From the NCBI RefSeq assembly GCF_002261225.1, contig NZ_NEVM01000001.1:2046001-2110000 (forward strand): DNA of 64,000 bases, written 5' to 3'. A program made the translations under genes and the position numbers. The notes below the pieces were generated by a model, which was given only the letters and a program-made list of their open reading frames with translations, was not told the DNA's origin and made no database searches. The number at the start of each line of letters is the position of its first letter. Position 1 is the first letter of the stretch. The stretch comes from Bordetella genomosp. 10. Its GTDB lineage: Bacteria; Pseudomonadota; Gammaproteobacteria; Burkholderiales; Burkholderiaceae_B. Below, piece by piece: positions 1 through 8,656 of this stretch.

Positions 1-579
1 GCACTCCCTGCCGAGATCGTCCTCGACAAGCGCAAGGGCAAGGTCCATCGCCGGCATGATGCCGCCACAGGACCAGATATTCCCATCCCGGACGAAGATG
101 CGGTCACGAACCAGTTCCACGTTGGGAAAATGGCTGCGGAGATGATCGCAATGCGCCCAATGGGTGGCGCAGCGCCGTCCCTCCAGCAGATTGGCGCGGC
201 CCAGCGCATAGACGCCCGTGTAAATACAGACCATGCGGCGGGCGGTGGCCGCCGCCGTCTTGATCCAATCCACCAGGTCTTCCCGGACCAGCTCCTTCTG
301 GACGATTTCGGAGGGGCCGCTCGCGACGATCAATGTGTCTATGCTCTGCGGTTCGATCGATCGCCATGAACCGTGCGAAACGATGGGAAATCCGGAATTG
401 GTATGGATTTCCCCCTGCCGGTCCGCGAGGATGCTGATCTGGTAGCTGCCCGGCTGCTTTGCATTGGCTTTTGAAAAAATACTCGCGGGACCCGCAATAT
501 CGAGAACCTCTACGCCGTCAAACGCGATAAGAACAACAGACTTTGTTGTAAATGGGTGACATGTCCCGTTCTGCGGCAT
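1..579 (-). CDS. GlxA-type AraC-family transcriptional regulator, N-terminal DJ-1/PfpI part (cut by window start)
   Basis: Reading the minus strand from ATG at 579 gives 193 uninterrupted codons that run off the left edge. The protein starts MPQNGTCHPF and has the DJ-1/PfpI-like fold seen at the N-terminus of GlxA-type AraC regulators: a first strand VVLIAFDGVEVLDIAGP (residues 15-31), the nucleophile-elbow-like segment VCIYTGVYALG, the family motif THWAHCDHL, and near the cut edge MDLALALVEDDLGRE. Family members carry a C-terminal AraC helix-turn-helix domain, which would lie outside the window, so DNA binding is inferred. Its target is unknown. It is divergent from the chemotaxis receptor at 1025. 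Confidence 0.88.
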   Translation of the reverse strand, partial: MPQNGTCHPFTTKSVVLIAFDGVEVLDIAGPASIFSKANAKQPGSYQISILADRQGEIHTNSGFPIVSHGSWRSIEPQSIDTLIVASGPSEIVQKELVREDLVDWIKTAAATARRMVCIYTGVYALGRANLLEGRRCATHWAHCDHLRSHFPNVELVRDRIFVRDGNIWSCGGIMPAMDLALALVEDDLGREC

Positions 580-1024
580 ATTTGTCCGAAATTATTATCT
601 GAAATGCGATACACATCGTAACTAACCTCTCGGCTGGACATCTGTTCCGGCGAGGCGAATAGAAGATAGCAGACTTCATTGATTTTCCGCAGCGGTTTGG
701 TTCGACAAAAATGAAGGCTGACGCTTCCAGCAAGAAATCATCGATTCTTGCGTTCTCCGCATGTTTTCCCACGGCGGCAGGTTTGCCGGCGGCCCTGTGC
801 TTTCCTGACGAGAGCGGCCGCGCCATTTTCAAAACGAAAACCCAGGCAAGGCGCCCGCCGAGGCGAGCGGGCTGCCGGGCCCATGGTTTCCGAAACGATT
901 CAAACCCCGGACGGTTTCCCCGGCGCAGGGCGCCGATCAAAAAAATGACAAGGGATTTTTGAAAATCTCGCTTCATCGTTTTGGATGAAGTTATTGCACA
1001 GTTGCGGTTCGATAAGGAAAGACC
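580..1024. other. intergenic region between divergent regulator and chemotaxis receptor
   Basis: This 445-base gap separates two divergent genes and must hold both promoters. Its left part is relatively AT-rich and the middle is GC-rich. Short open frames here (for example around 711-962) lack a convincing ribosome binding site and resemble no family I recognise. A good Shine-Dalgarno AGGAAAG at about 1015-1021 serves the receptor gene. I see no tRNA or clear terminator. Confidence 0.5.
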
Positions 1025-2674
1025 ATGGCGTGGCTCAGAAAAATGAAAGTCATCCAACAACTGCTGGCGGGATTTTCCGTCGTCATCGTGCTGTTGATTG
1101 CACTGGGCCTGTTCGGCTTGAAGGAGCTGTATTCGCAGAACGGCCATGTCGCGAAACTGCGCGATGAATGGCTGCCCAGCGTGCAGACCAGCCAGGAATT
1201 GCTGAGCGCGTTCCGGGACATCCGTATTTCGCAGTTTCGGCTGGCGGGAAGCCAGACGCCCCCGGTCATCGAGGCTTCGGAGGAGCAACTGGCCAAGACC
1301 GTCACCGAGCTGCAACGCGTGCAGAAGGCCTATGAAGCCATCGATGGCGGCACGCCCGAGAGCCGGGCGGCCTATGAGAAATTGAATTCGCTGTTGCCGG
1401 GGTATCTGCGATACAGCGACGCCGTGCGCGATTTCGTCAAGGCCGGGAAGAACCTGGAGGCGGTCGAATTCCTGTCGTCCAGCACGACGGAATTGCGCGA
1501 CCAGATACACGACGCCATCGGGGCCATCATCCGGGCGGACAGCGCGGGAGCGGTCCAGGAAGGCGCCGCCTCCGAGGCCGGCTACCAGCGCGCGATGACG
1601 GCGATACTCGTCTGCATCGCCGTCGCCGTCGTGCTGGGCGCGCTCGTCGCCATCTTCATCGCCAGGACGCTGACCCGGCAACTGGGCGGCGAGCCGCGCG
1701 AGGCCGTGGCGCTGGCCGACGCCATCGCCTCGGGCGATCTCAGCAGCGAGGTGAAGTTGCGCAACGGCGATCGCGTCAGCCTGATGTACTCGCTCAGCGT
1801 CATGAAGAGCCGCCTCGCGGACATGGTCCGCCGGATCCAGACGGCCAGCGAATCCATTTCGGTGGCCGCCGGCCAGATTGCCGAGGGCAACACCGACCTG
1901 TCCCAGCGCACGGAAGAGCAGGCCGCTTCGCTGGAGCAGACGGCCGCCAGCCTGCATGAACTGGCCGCCACCGTGCAGAGCAGCGCCGGCCATGCGTCGC
2001 AGGCCGCCGGCCTGTCCGAGAACGCGTCGAATACGGCGCAGCGCGGCGGCGAGGTGATGGAGAACGTCATCCAGACGGTGGCGGGGATTTCCGACAGCTC
2101 GGCCAAGGTGGCGAACATCATCGGCGTCATCGAAGGCATCGCCTTCCAGACCAATATCCTTGCGCTCAACGCCGCGGTGGAGGCCGCGCGCGCGGGCGAG
2201 CAGGGCAAGGGATTCGCCGTGGTGGCGAGCGAGGTGCGGACGCTGGCCCAGCGCAGCGCCACCGCGGCCAAGGAGATCAAGGGCCTCATCGACGAATCGG
2301 TCTCCCGCGTCGACGCCGGTTCGCAGTTGGTCCGGGACGCCGGCGCCACCATCAACGACATCGTGGGGTCGGTCAGGCAGGTGACGGAACTGGTGCATGA
2401 GATCTCCCGGGCCGCCGCCGAGCAGAGCACCGGCATCAGCCAGATCAATACCGCGATGAACCAGATGGACAACGTCACGCAGAGCAATGCGGCCCTGGTC
2501 GAAGAAGCCTCGGCGGCCGCCCAGGCCATGAATCAGCAGGCGCGCGAGCTGCTCGACGTCATTGCGATATTCCGCCTGCAAGGCGGTGCCGCCGCCGGCG
2601 GCGCGCCGGCGCGGCTTACCAGCTTGCGAGCCCTGCCAGGTTCAGTCCCGCCAGCACTCCTCCCCCAGCGATGA
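1025..2674 (+). CDS. methyl-accepting chemotaxis protein
   Basis: A 549-residue inner-membrane chemoreceptor that passes a periplasmic signal to the CheA/CheW array. Transmembrane segment 1 is at about residues 12-33. The periplasmic part (35-188) looks like a four-helix bundle of the Tar/4HB type. TM2 is at about 191-213, followed by a HAMP linker to about 268 and a long coiled-coil signalling domain. The hairpin tip is clear: [20 protein letters not shown] at 371-390, then [20 protein letters not shown]. No NWETF-like CheR-docking pentapeptide is present at the C-terminus, which is a short Ala/Gly/Pro tail. The start is backed by AGGAAAG just upstream. The 3' end overlaps the convergent chromate transporter gene by 59 bp. 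The ligand cannot be told from sequence. Confidence 0.93.
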   Translation: MAWLRKMKVIQQLLAGFSVVIVLLIALGLFGLKELYSQNGHVAKLRDEWLPSVQTSQELLSAFRDIRISQFRLAGSQTPPVIEASEEQLAKTVTELQRVQKAYEAIDGGTPESRAAYEKLNSLLPGYLRYSDAVRDFVKAGKNLEAVEFLSSSTTELRDQIHDAIGAIIRADSAGAVQEGAASEAGYQRAMTAILVCIAVAVVLGALVAIFIARTLTRQLGGEPREAVALADAIASGDLSSEVKLRNGDRVSLMYSLSVMKSRLADMVRRIQTASESISVAAGQIAEGNTDLSQRTEEQAASLEQTAASLHELAATVQSSAGHASQAAGLSENASNTAQRGGEVMENVIQTVAGISDSSAKVANIIGVIEGIAFQTNILALNAAVEAARAGEQGKGFAVVASEVRTLAQRSATAAKEIKGLIDESVSRVDAGSQLVRDAGATINDIVGSVRQVTELVHEISRAAAEQSTGISQINTAMNQMDNVTQSNAALVEEASAAAQAMNQQARELLDVIAIFRLQGGAAAGGAPARLTSLRALPGSVPPALLPQR

Positions 2675-3158
2675 CCAGCAGCAGGGGATTCAGCCGTGTC
2701 CGCACCATGAGCAGCGTCGAAAACACCGCGATGGCGCGGGCGGCCCAGCCGCCTTCCAGCGACAGGAACAGCACGTAGACCGCCGCCGCGATCATGCCGG
2801 CGGCGATCGGCCGCAGGCCGGCTTCCAGCGCGAGCTGCCAGCGGGCGCCCTGGTGGCGGCGCCAGAGGTAGGCCACGCCGTAGATCAGGAAGGCGGTGGG
2901 CAGGAAAATGGAGAGCGTGCCGACGACCGCGCCCCAGAAGCCGTACACGTGCCAGCCGATCAGCGTGACCAGGAGCGAGCCCGGGCCCGGCGCCAGGCGG
3001 GCCATGGCGAAGGCGTTCATGAATTCCTGGACCGTCATCCAGTGATGGACGTCGACGACCTGGCGCTGGATTTCGGCGACGGTGGCCTGTCCACCGCCGA
3101 TGGTGACCAGCGACAGCGGGGCGAAGACCGCGAATAGTCCCCAGAGCGGGCGCTGCAT
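2616..3158 (-). CDS. chromate transporter family protein, second short CHR subunit
   Basis: A 180-residue membrane protein starting [23 protein letters not shown]. The conserved CHR-domain features are [25 protein letters not shown] near the start and the acid-flanked [18 protein letters not shown], followed by several hydrophobic helices. It is one half of a two-gene chromate transporter; short CHR proteins occur as adjacent pairs that probably work as heterodimers, while long versions fuse both halves. The ATG at 3158 lies two bases after the stop of the partner gene at 3161, so the two are surely co-transcribed. Whether it exports chromate or another oxyanion is not visible. The frame stays open far upstream of this ATG, but that extension is Gly/His/Arg-rich and overlaps the partner gene, so it was not used. 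Confidence 0.88.
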   Translation of the reverse strand: MQRPLWGLFAVFAPLSLVTIGGGQATVAEIQRQVVDVHHWMTVQEFMNAFAMARLAPGPGSLLVTLIGWHVYGFWGAVVGTLSIFLPTAFLIYGVAYLWRRHQGARWQLALEAGLRPIAAGMIAAAVYVLFLSLEGGWAARAIAVFSTLLMVRTRLNPLLLVIAGGGVLAGLNLAGLASW

Positions 3159-3160
3159 GG

Positions 3161-3736
3161 TCAGATCCCCTTGCCCGCGGCGAGACGCCGGTATTCGATC
3201 GCCACGCTGAGCACGCCTTCCACCAGCACCACCCACAGCAATGGCCAGTGCAGCAGGCCGACCCCCGCGAACGTCGTGACGGCGAAGATCACCGGCGCCA
3301 GGCGGCGAGGGATGCGTCGCAGCGCCGTGATAGCCATGGCGGCGGACAAGCCGATGGCCGCCGCCGCCGCCCCCGCCAGGGCGATGCTCGTCAATGGGTA
3401 TTGCAGGATGGTGGAAAACAGGATGGCGAGCAGGATGATGAACACCGCGGGCGGGAAAATGATCCCGCAGAATCCCGCCACCGCGCCCCACGGTCCCGCC
3501 AGCTTGAAGCCGATCCAGATCGCCATGTTCTTGACGTTGACGCCCGGCAGCGCCTGCGAAAGCGAAAGGCCGTTGAGGAAATCCTCCTCGCTGATCCAGT
3601 GGCGGTCCTGCACGAATTCGCGCAACAGCCAGCCGCTCAATCCGCCGCCGAAGCTGGTGAGACCGATGCGGGAAAAAATCAGGAAAAGGCGCCAGGCCGT
3701 GGGTCTTTGCGCGTCGATCGCGTGGGTGCTTTGCAT
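3161..3736 (-). CDS. chromate transporter family protein, first short CHR subunit
   Basis: A 191-residue CHR-domain membrane protein. The signature region FSRIGLTSFGGGLSGWLLREFV is followed by the ALPGVNVKNMAIWIGFK segment and four or five hydrophobic helices. It is the first gene of a two-gene chromate-transporter unit. I chose the ATG at 3736 (MQSTHAID) because it places the amphipathic N-terminus at the usual length; an alternative ATG at 3763 (MRPPGPAS) would add nine residues. Neither has a strong Shine-Dalgarno, so the start is uncertain. Longer in-frame upstream extensions read as Arg/Pro-rich noise. Confidence 0.87.
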   Translation of the reverse strand: MQSTHAIDAQRPTAWRLFLIFSRIGLTSFGGGLSGWLLREFVQDRHWISEEDFLNGLSLSQALPGVNVKNMAIWIGFKLAGPWGAVAGFCGIIFPPAVFIILLAILFSTILQYPLTSIALAGAAAAAIGLSAAMAITALRRIPRRLAPVIFAVTTFAGVGLLHWPLLWVVLVEGVLSVAIEYRRLAAGKGI

Positions 3737-4163
3737 GGGGGAGGCCGGGCCGGGCGGACGCATCGACCCATGTCGGCGCCTGCCCTGGAAAATAAGCGGC
3801 AGACTAGCCGCGACGGGATGACATTGTCCTGTAATCGCGGGGTCACAGGGCCATGCTGGATGCATCGGAGCGCCGGCTCGGCATGCCGATTGGGCGAGAA
3901 GGAGGGCGGCCGGGCGCTTAGTCGCAAAAGAGCCGGCACCATCCATGTCCCGACTGATCCGCGTGCGAGGGAATCATTTAGAAACAATATGGGGGCGGCC
4001 CTTCGCTTCGCGACATAACCGGCAAGATCGCGTCACGGGGCCCGCAAAATCCGGCAATTCCTTGAGGTTGTCGACAACACACACCCAAAATTCCGTAAAC
4101 GCCACGTTTGCATCACCGCATGCGCCTCCCTACGATCGCCGCCGTCATTCCCCGGAGGTCCGT
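3737..4163. other. intergenic region upstream of bioA and the chromate genes
   Basis: This 427-base region separates divergent genes. It holds a perfect 12-bp palindrome (listed separately at 4067-4078) about 85 bases before bioA and a good Shine-Dalgarno GGAGG just before the bioA ATG. An open frame runs from 3945 into bioA, but its translation is Arg/His/Ser-rich and unlike BioA proteins. I see no RNA gene or terminator. Confidence 0.5.
4067..4078. promoter_or_regulatory. perfect palindrome upstream of bioA, possible operator
   Basis: GTTGTCGACAAC is a perfect 12-bp inverted repeat in the only sizeable gap ahead of the bioAFD operon. Its position suits an operator for a biotin repressor, but it does not show the full two-arm BirA box known from gammaproteobacteria, so the binding protein is unknown. 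Confidence 0.35.
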
Positions 4164-5504
4164 ATGCAGCTACCCGATCCCGGCCTGGCGGCGCGCAGCC
4201 TGCGCGCCGTCTGGCATCCCTGCACGCAGATGAAACACCATGAGCGCATCCCGCTGCTGCCGATCGCGCGCGGCCAGGGCGCGTGGCTGTACGACACGGA
4301 GGGCAGGCGCTACCTGGACGGCATCAGTTCCTGGTGGGTCAACCTGTTCGGCCATGCCCATCCCGCCATCAACGCCGCCGTGGCGGACCAGCTCGGCACG
4401 CTGGAGCACGTCATGCTCGCCGGCTGCACGCACGCGCCAGCCGTCATGCTGGCCGAGCGCCTGTCCGCATTGACCGGCGGCGCCCTGGGCCACGCGTTCT
4501 TCGCCTCGGACGGCGCCTCGGCGGTCGAGATCGCCCTGAAGATGAGTTTCCACTTCTGGCGCAACCGAGGCCAGGCCGCGAAGCGGGATTTCGTCTGCAT
4601 CGACAACGGTTATCACGGCGAGACGCTGGGCGCCCTGGCCGTCACCGACGTGGCGCTGTTTCGCGACGCCTACGGGCCCTTGCTGCGCCACGCGCATCGG
4701 GCGCCGTCGCCGGACGCCCGGCTGGCGGCGCCGGGCGAGTCGGCTGCGGATGCCGCGGCGCGCGCCCTGGCCGGGGTAGCCAGGCTGTTCGAAGCGCGCG
4801 CTGGCCAGCTCGCCGCCATCATCGTGGAGCCGCTGGTGCAGTGCGCCGCCGGCATGGCCATGCACGATCCCTCGTATCTGCGCGGCTTGCGCGAACTGTG
4901 CGACGCATACGGCGTGCACCTCATCGCCGACGAGATCGCGGTCGGCTTCGGCCGCACCGGCACCTTCTTCGCGCACGAGCAGGCCGGCATCCGGCCCGAC
5001 TTCCTGTGCCTGTCCAAGGGCATCAGCGGCGGCTATCTGCCCCTGTCCGTGGTCTTGTCGACCGACGATATCCACGATGCCTTCTATGCCGACGAGACCG
5101 CGCGCGGCTTCCTGCATTCGCACTCCTACACCGGCAATCCGCTCGCCTGCCGGGCCGCCCTGGCCACCCTGGACCTGTTCGAGACCACGGACGCGATCGC
5201 CCGCAACCGCGCGCGCTTCGACGCCCTGGAGCAGGCCCTGGGCGCGCTGGCCTCGCATCCGCGCGTCACGCACCTGCGCCGCCGCGGCGCCATCCTGGCC
5301 TTCGACGTCGACGACCGCGCCCGGCCGGGCCAGCCCGGTTTCGCGCAACGGTACGCGCGGCATGCCCTGGCGGCGGGGGCGCTGCTGCGTCCCATCGGCC
5401 ACACGGTCTACCTGATGCCGCCTTACATCCTCGACGACGAGGAGATCGCGCAACTGGCCTCCGCGACGATGATCGCCCTCGAACAAACCTTGCACGCCTC
5501 ATGA
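4164..5504 (+). CDS. bioA: adenosylmethionine-8-amino-7-oxononanoate aminotransferase
   Basis: BioA moves an amino group from S-adenosylmethionine to KAPA to make DAPA, the third step of biotin ring assembly, in the cytosol with PLP. The 446-residue length fits the family. Seen motifs: WHPCTQM and the [14 protein letters not shown] region that shapes the substrate pocket, the PLP aspartate in [13 protein letters not shown] (about D256), and the Schiff-base lysine in [12 protein letters not shown] (about K285). The ATG at 4164 follows GGAGG at 4154-4158. Its TGA overlaps the ATG of bioF (ATGA), so the two are translationally coupled. Confidence 0.97.
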   Translation: MQLPDPGLAARSLRAVWHPCTQMKHHERIPLLPIARGQGAWLYDTEGRRYLDGISSWWVNLFGHAHPAINAAVADQLGTLEHVMLAGCTHAPAVMLAERLSALTGGALGHAFFASDGASAVEIALKMSFHFWRNRGQAAKRDFVCIDNGYHGETLGALAVTDVALFRDAYGPLLRHAHRAPSPDARLAAPGESAADAAARALAGVARLFEARAGQLAAIIVEPLVQCAAGMAMHDPSYLRGLRELCDAYGVHLIADEIAVGFGRTGTFFAHEQAGIRPDFLCLSKGISGGYLPLSVVLSTDDIHDAFYADETARGFLHSHSYTGNPLACRAALATLDLFETTDAIARNRARFDALEQALGALASHPRVTHLRRRGAILAFDVDDRARPGQPGFAQRYARHALAAGALLRPIGHTVYLMPPYILDDEEIAQLASATMIALEQTLHAS

Positions 5505-6709
5505 ACGCCATCCATCCCCTCGAAGCCCTGGACGCCGGCCTGGCGGATCTCCGCGCCCGCGGCCTGCAGCGCCGGCGCCGCACCGCCGACACGCCCTGCG
5601 CGCCCCGCATCCGCATCGACGGCCGCGACGTCGTCGCCTTCGCCAGCAACGACTACCTCGGCCTGGCGAATCATCCCGCACTGGTCGAGGCCCTGGCCGA
5701 AGGCGCGCGGCGCTACGGCGTGGGCAGCGGCGGCTCCCATTTGCTGGGCGGCCATTCCCGCGCCCATGCGCGGCTGGAGGACGCGCTGGCGGACTATTGC
5801 GGCGGCTTCGCCGGCAACCCGCGCGCGTTGTCGTTTTCCACCGGCTATATGGCGAACCTCGCCATGCTCACCGCGCTGGCGGGGCCGGGCGCGACCCTGT
5901 ATTCCGATGCGCTGAACCACGCCTCGCTGATCGACGGCGCGCGCCTCGCCCGCGCGGCGGTGCGCGTCTATCCGCACGCGGACGCGGAGGCCTTGGGCGC
6001 GATGCTGGCGGATGACGAGGGCGACGGCGTCAAGGTCATCGTGACCGACGCCGTGTTCAGCATGGACGGCGACATCGCCCCGCTGGCGGACCTGCTGGCG
6101 CTGGCCGAACGGCACCGGGCATGGCTGGTGGTCGACGACGCCCACGGCTTCGGCGTGCAGGGCGGGGACGGCGCGGGTTCGGTGGCGGCCCTGGGCCTGC
6201 GCTCGCCCCTCCTGGTCTACATGGGCACGCTGGGCAAGGCGGCGGGCGTCGCGGGCGCCTTCGTCGTGGCGGAAGAGACGGTCATCGAATGGCTGATACA
6301 GCGGGCGCGCGCCTATATCTTCACCACCGCGGCCGCGCCGGCGCTGGCGCACGCGGCGACCCGGAGCGTCGACCTTATGCGCGGCGATGAAGGCGCAGCG
6401 CGGCGGGCGCGCCTGCTCGGCCATATCGAAGCGCTAGCCGAATACCTCGCCCGCCGGCCATATCGTACGGGCGCGGACGCGAAGGCGCCCGGCCTGCCGC
6501 GCTCATCCACCGCGATCCAGCCCCTGCTCGTCGGCGAGAACCAGGCGGCGCTGGACCTGGCCGATGCCCTGCTGGCGCAAGGCTTCTGGGCGCCCGCCGT
6601 CCGTCCGCCGACCGTGCCGCCCGGCACCGCGCGCCTGCGGCTGTCCTTGTCCGCCGCGCACGAGCCGGGCGACATCCAACGGTTCATCGAGGTCCTGTCC
6701 GCATCATGA
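5501..6709 (+). CDS. bioF: 8-amino-7-oxononanoate synthase
   Basis: BioF condenses pimeloyl-thioester with alanine to form KAPA, the first ring-building step of biotin synthesis. The protein has 402 residues and the alpha-oxoamine synthase hallmarks: [13 protein letters not shown] (47-59), [14 protein letters not shown] (72-85), the PLP aspartate in VVDDAHGFG (about D212) and the PLP lysine in [10 protein letters not shown] (about K246). It overlaps bioA by four bases. Its stop codon ends at the first base of a repeated element that runs into bioD, so bioD expression may depend on ribosomes finishing bioF. Confidence 0.97.
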   Translation: MNAIHPLEALDAGLADLRARGLQRRRRTADTPCAPRIRIDGRDVVAFASNDYLGLANHPALVEALAEGARRYGVGSGGSHLLGGHSRAHARLEDALADYCGGFAGNPRALSFSTGYMANLAMLTALAGPGATLYSDALNHASLIDGARLARAAVRVYPHADAEALGAMLADDEGDGVKVIVTDAVFSMDGDIAPLADLLALAERHRAWLVVDDAHGFGVQGGDGAGSVAALGLRSPLLVYMGTLGKAAGVAGAFVVAEETVIEWLIQRARAYIFTTAAAPALAHAATRSVDLMRGDEGAARRARLLGHIEALAEYLARRPYRTGADAKAPGLPRSSTAIQPLLVGENQAALDLADALLAQGFWAPAVRPPTVPPGTARLRLSLSAAHEPGDIQRFIEVLSAS

Positions 6710-6849
6710 GCGCGCCGGGCCGCCCCAAGCGCGAATCCTCCCTCGGGGAGGCGGTCGCGCAGCGACAGGAGGGCACAACCATGCACGCGCCGGGCCGCCC
6801 CAAGCGCGAATCCTCCCTCGGGGAGGAGGTCGCGCAGCGACAGGAGGGC
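6709..6849 (+). repeat. tandem pair of a 66-bp two-hairpin repeat (period 75 bp) between bioF and bioD
   Basis: Two nearly identical 66-bp copies (about 6709-6774 and 6784-6849) lie 75 bp apart. Each has CGCGCCGGGCCGCCCCAAGC, then a hairpin CCTCC-CTCGG-GGAGG, a second hairpin GTCGC-GCA-GCGAC, and ends in CAGGAGGGC, which is a strong Shine-Dalgarno. Copies differ mainly at one base after GGAGG. Because 75 is a multiple of three the reading frame is kept, and the frame ATG at 6706 (overlapping the bioF stop) runs through both copies into bioD. The same tandem pair occurs at 29725-29865. Confidence 0.92.
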
Positions 6850-6855
6850 AGTCCA

Positions 6856-7569
6856 GTGACTGTATTCCGCCTGTCCTATTTCGTCGCCGGCACCGATACC
6901 GAGATCGGCAAGACGCTGGCAAGCTGCGGCCTGCTGCGGGCCTTCGCCGGCCGGGGCCTCGCCACGGCGGCCATGAAGCCCATCGCCGCCGGCGCGGAGC
7001 AGGGCGACGACGGCGCGTGGCGCAACGAGGACGCGCAGGCGCTGGCCGCGTGCGCCACGGTGTCCGTGCCGCCCGCGCTGTCCACGCCTTATCTGCTGCG
7101 CGAACCCGCCGCGCCGCACCTGGCCGCCCGGCAGGCCGGCGCGGTCCTGGACATCGCCCATATCGTCCAGTGCCATCGCGACGTCCTGCCGCGCGCCGAC
7201 GTCACCATCGTCGAAGGGGTCGGAGGTTTTCGCGTGCCCCTGGACGACCGCCTGGACACCGGCGACCTCGCCCGCGCGCTGGCCCTGCCGGTGATCCTGG
7301 TGGTCGGCATGCGGCTCGGCTGCCTCAGCCACGCCTTGCTGACGGCCGAGGCCATCGGCAACAGCGGCCTGCGCCTGGCCGGCTGGATCGCCAACACGGT
7401 GGATCCCGGCATGCGCTTCCTCCCGCAAAACGTCGATACCCTGCGCGACCGCTTCGCCCGCGATTACGCGGCGCCGCTGCTGGGCGAGATCCCCCGGCTG
7501 GACGCGCCCACCGGCGCCGCGGCGGCGGCCTGCCTGGATGTCGAACCGTTGCTGAAGCATTCCCCGTAA
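6856..7569 (+). CDS. bioD: dethiobiotin synthetase
   Basis: BioD closes the ureido ring of dethiobiotin from DAPA, CO2 and ATP. From the GTG at 6856 it has 237 residues, the family's usual size. The P-loop GTDTEIGKT is at 12-20, MKPIAAGAE holds the second conserved lysine, and [11 protein letters not shown] matches the family's VEGAGG motif. The GTG lies eight bases after the GGAGG inside the second copy of the repeat. In-frame ATGs at 6781 (also eight bases after a repeat-borne GGAGG) and 6706 would add 25 or 50 residues of repeat-encoded peptide ([14 protein letters not shown] type), so longer isoforms are possible. No bioB follows. Confidence 0.94.
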   Translation: MTVFRLSYFVAGTDTEIGKTLASCGLLRAFAGRGLATAAMKPIAAGAEQGDDGAWRNEDAQALAACATVSVPPALSTPYLLREPAAPHLAARQAGAVLDIAHIVQCHRDVLPRADVTIVEGVGGFRVPLDDRLDTGDLARALALPVILVVGMRLGCLSHALLTAEAIGNSGLRLAGWIANTVDPGMRFLPQNVDTLRDRFARDYAAPLLGEIPRLDAPTGAAAAACLDVEPLLKHSP

Positions 7570-7651
7570 AAAAGGAGGGACGCCGCGCCCCTCGTCCGCG
7601 CTACAAGCTACGATGTCGCCGAAATCGCTTCCTTTCGTCCGACATCCGACC

Positions 7652-8560
7652 ATGATCAATCTGAGGCATATCGAAGTCTTCTACGCGATCATGCATACCG
7701 GCTCGATCACCGGCGCCGCGCGCAGCCTGAACGTGACCCAGCCGGCCGTGAGCGCCGTGCTCAAGCACCTGGAGGCCAGGCTCGGCATGCCGCTGTTCCT
7801 GCGCTCGCACGGCCGCCTGACGCCGACGCCGGAAGCGCAGGCCCTGCTGCCCGACGTGGCGGCCATCTTCGAGCGCCTGGGCGCGGTCGAGCGGCTGAGC
7901 CAGGACCTCGCGGGCGGCCTCAAGGGCACGCTCAGCGTGGCCGCGACGTCGCCCATCGCCAATGGCTTCCTGGCGCGCGCCGTCGCCACCTTCTCGCGCC
8001 AGCGGCCGGGGGTGCGGATTGCGCTGCAGGCCCTCAGTTCGCCCCTGGTGGTGGAGCGTGTCATGCAGTCCGAAGTGGACCTGGGCATCGTCTACCAGCC
8101 CGTCGACAACCCGGCGGTCGACGCCAGCGTCCTGACCTCGGCGAGCATCGCCTGCGTGCTGCCGGACACACATCCGCTGGCCGCCCAGGCGTCGATAAGC
8201 ATCGCCGATCTGGCGGGCGTCCCGGTCATCACCTACATGCCGCAGGCCCTGCTGCGGCCCTACGTGGACCGGGCCTGTGCGCAGGCCGGCTGCGCGCTGA
8301 CGATCAGCGTCGAAACCGGCCTGTCGGTCACGGGGATCATGCTGGCCTACCACGGCGCCGGCGTGGCGCTGGTCGAGCCGGAACTGCTGGCGTCGATGCC
8401 CCTGCCGGGGCTGGTCAGCCGCCCCCTGGCGCCGGCGGTGCAACTGCAAAGCGTGCTGCTGACGCACAGAAGCCGCCCGGTGTCGCGCGTCATGGACGAG
8501 TTCATGACGCATCTGCGCGCCATGCTGGCCGCCGACGAGGCGTCGCGCGCCGCAACATAA
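7652..8560 (+). CDS. LysR-family transcriptional regulator
   Basis: A 302-residue LysR regulator. The N-terminal winged helix-turn-helix is plain: NLRHIEVFYAIMHTGSITGA, then LNVTQPAVSAVLKHLEARLG and FLRSHGRLTPTPEA. The effector-binding domain covers about 92-290. I chose the ATG at 7652 (MINLRHIE), which puts the helix-turn-helix at the usual distance from the start; an upstream in-frame ATG at 7613 would add 13 residues. It lies in the same direction as the symporter, amidase and aldolase genes that follow and may control them; the inducer is unknown. Confidence 0.93.
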   Translation: MINLRHIEVFYAIMHTGSITGAARSLNVTQPAVSAVLKHLEARLGMPLFLRSHGRLTPTPEAQALLPDVAAIFERLGAVERLSQDLAGGLKGTLSVAATSPIANGFLARAVATFSRQRPGVRIALQALSSPLVVERVMQSEVDLGIVYQPVDNPAVDASVLTSASIACVLPDTHPLAAQASISIADLAGVPVITYMPQALLRPYVDRACAQAGCALTISVETGLSVTGIMLAYHGAGVALVEPELLASMPLPGLVSRPLAPAVQLQSVLLTHRSRPVSRVMDEFMTHLRAMLAADEASRAAT

Positions 8561-8656
8561 GCCTGGTTTATGGCCTGCCATGAATTGGTGAATTTCCCCG
8601 GACAGGCCTAGCGCGTACAGTGGCCCGCACTATTTGAATAACATCGCGAGGCGGAA

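Noticed and set aside
711..962. Small gene upstream of the chemotaxis receptor
   Set aside because: No ribosome binding site, no family resemblance, and overlapping alternatives in other frames are equally long.
518..2581. 687-codon open frame antisense to the chemotaxis receptor
   Set aside because: High GC keeps the complementary frame open. The translation is His/Arg/Gly-rich, has no family motifs, and the sense strand encodes an intact receptor. Similar long antisense frames opposite gyrA, the HyuA gene, rpsA and pheA/hisC were rejected for the same reason.
2616..3736. Chromate transporter broken by a frameshift
   Set aside because: Each half has its own start, stop and complete CHR domain, and two-gene short CHR pairs are a known normal form.
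6709..6849. Insertion sequence or transposon end
   Set aside because: No transposase, terminal inverted repeats or target-site duplication is visible. The unit is a short hairpin repeat, so mobility, if any, would depend on a helper elsewhere.
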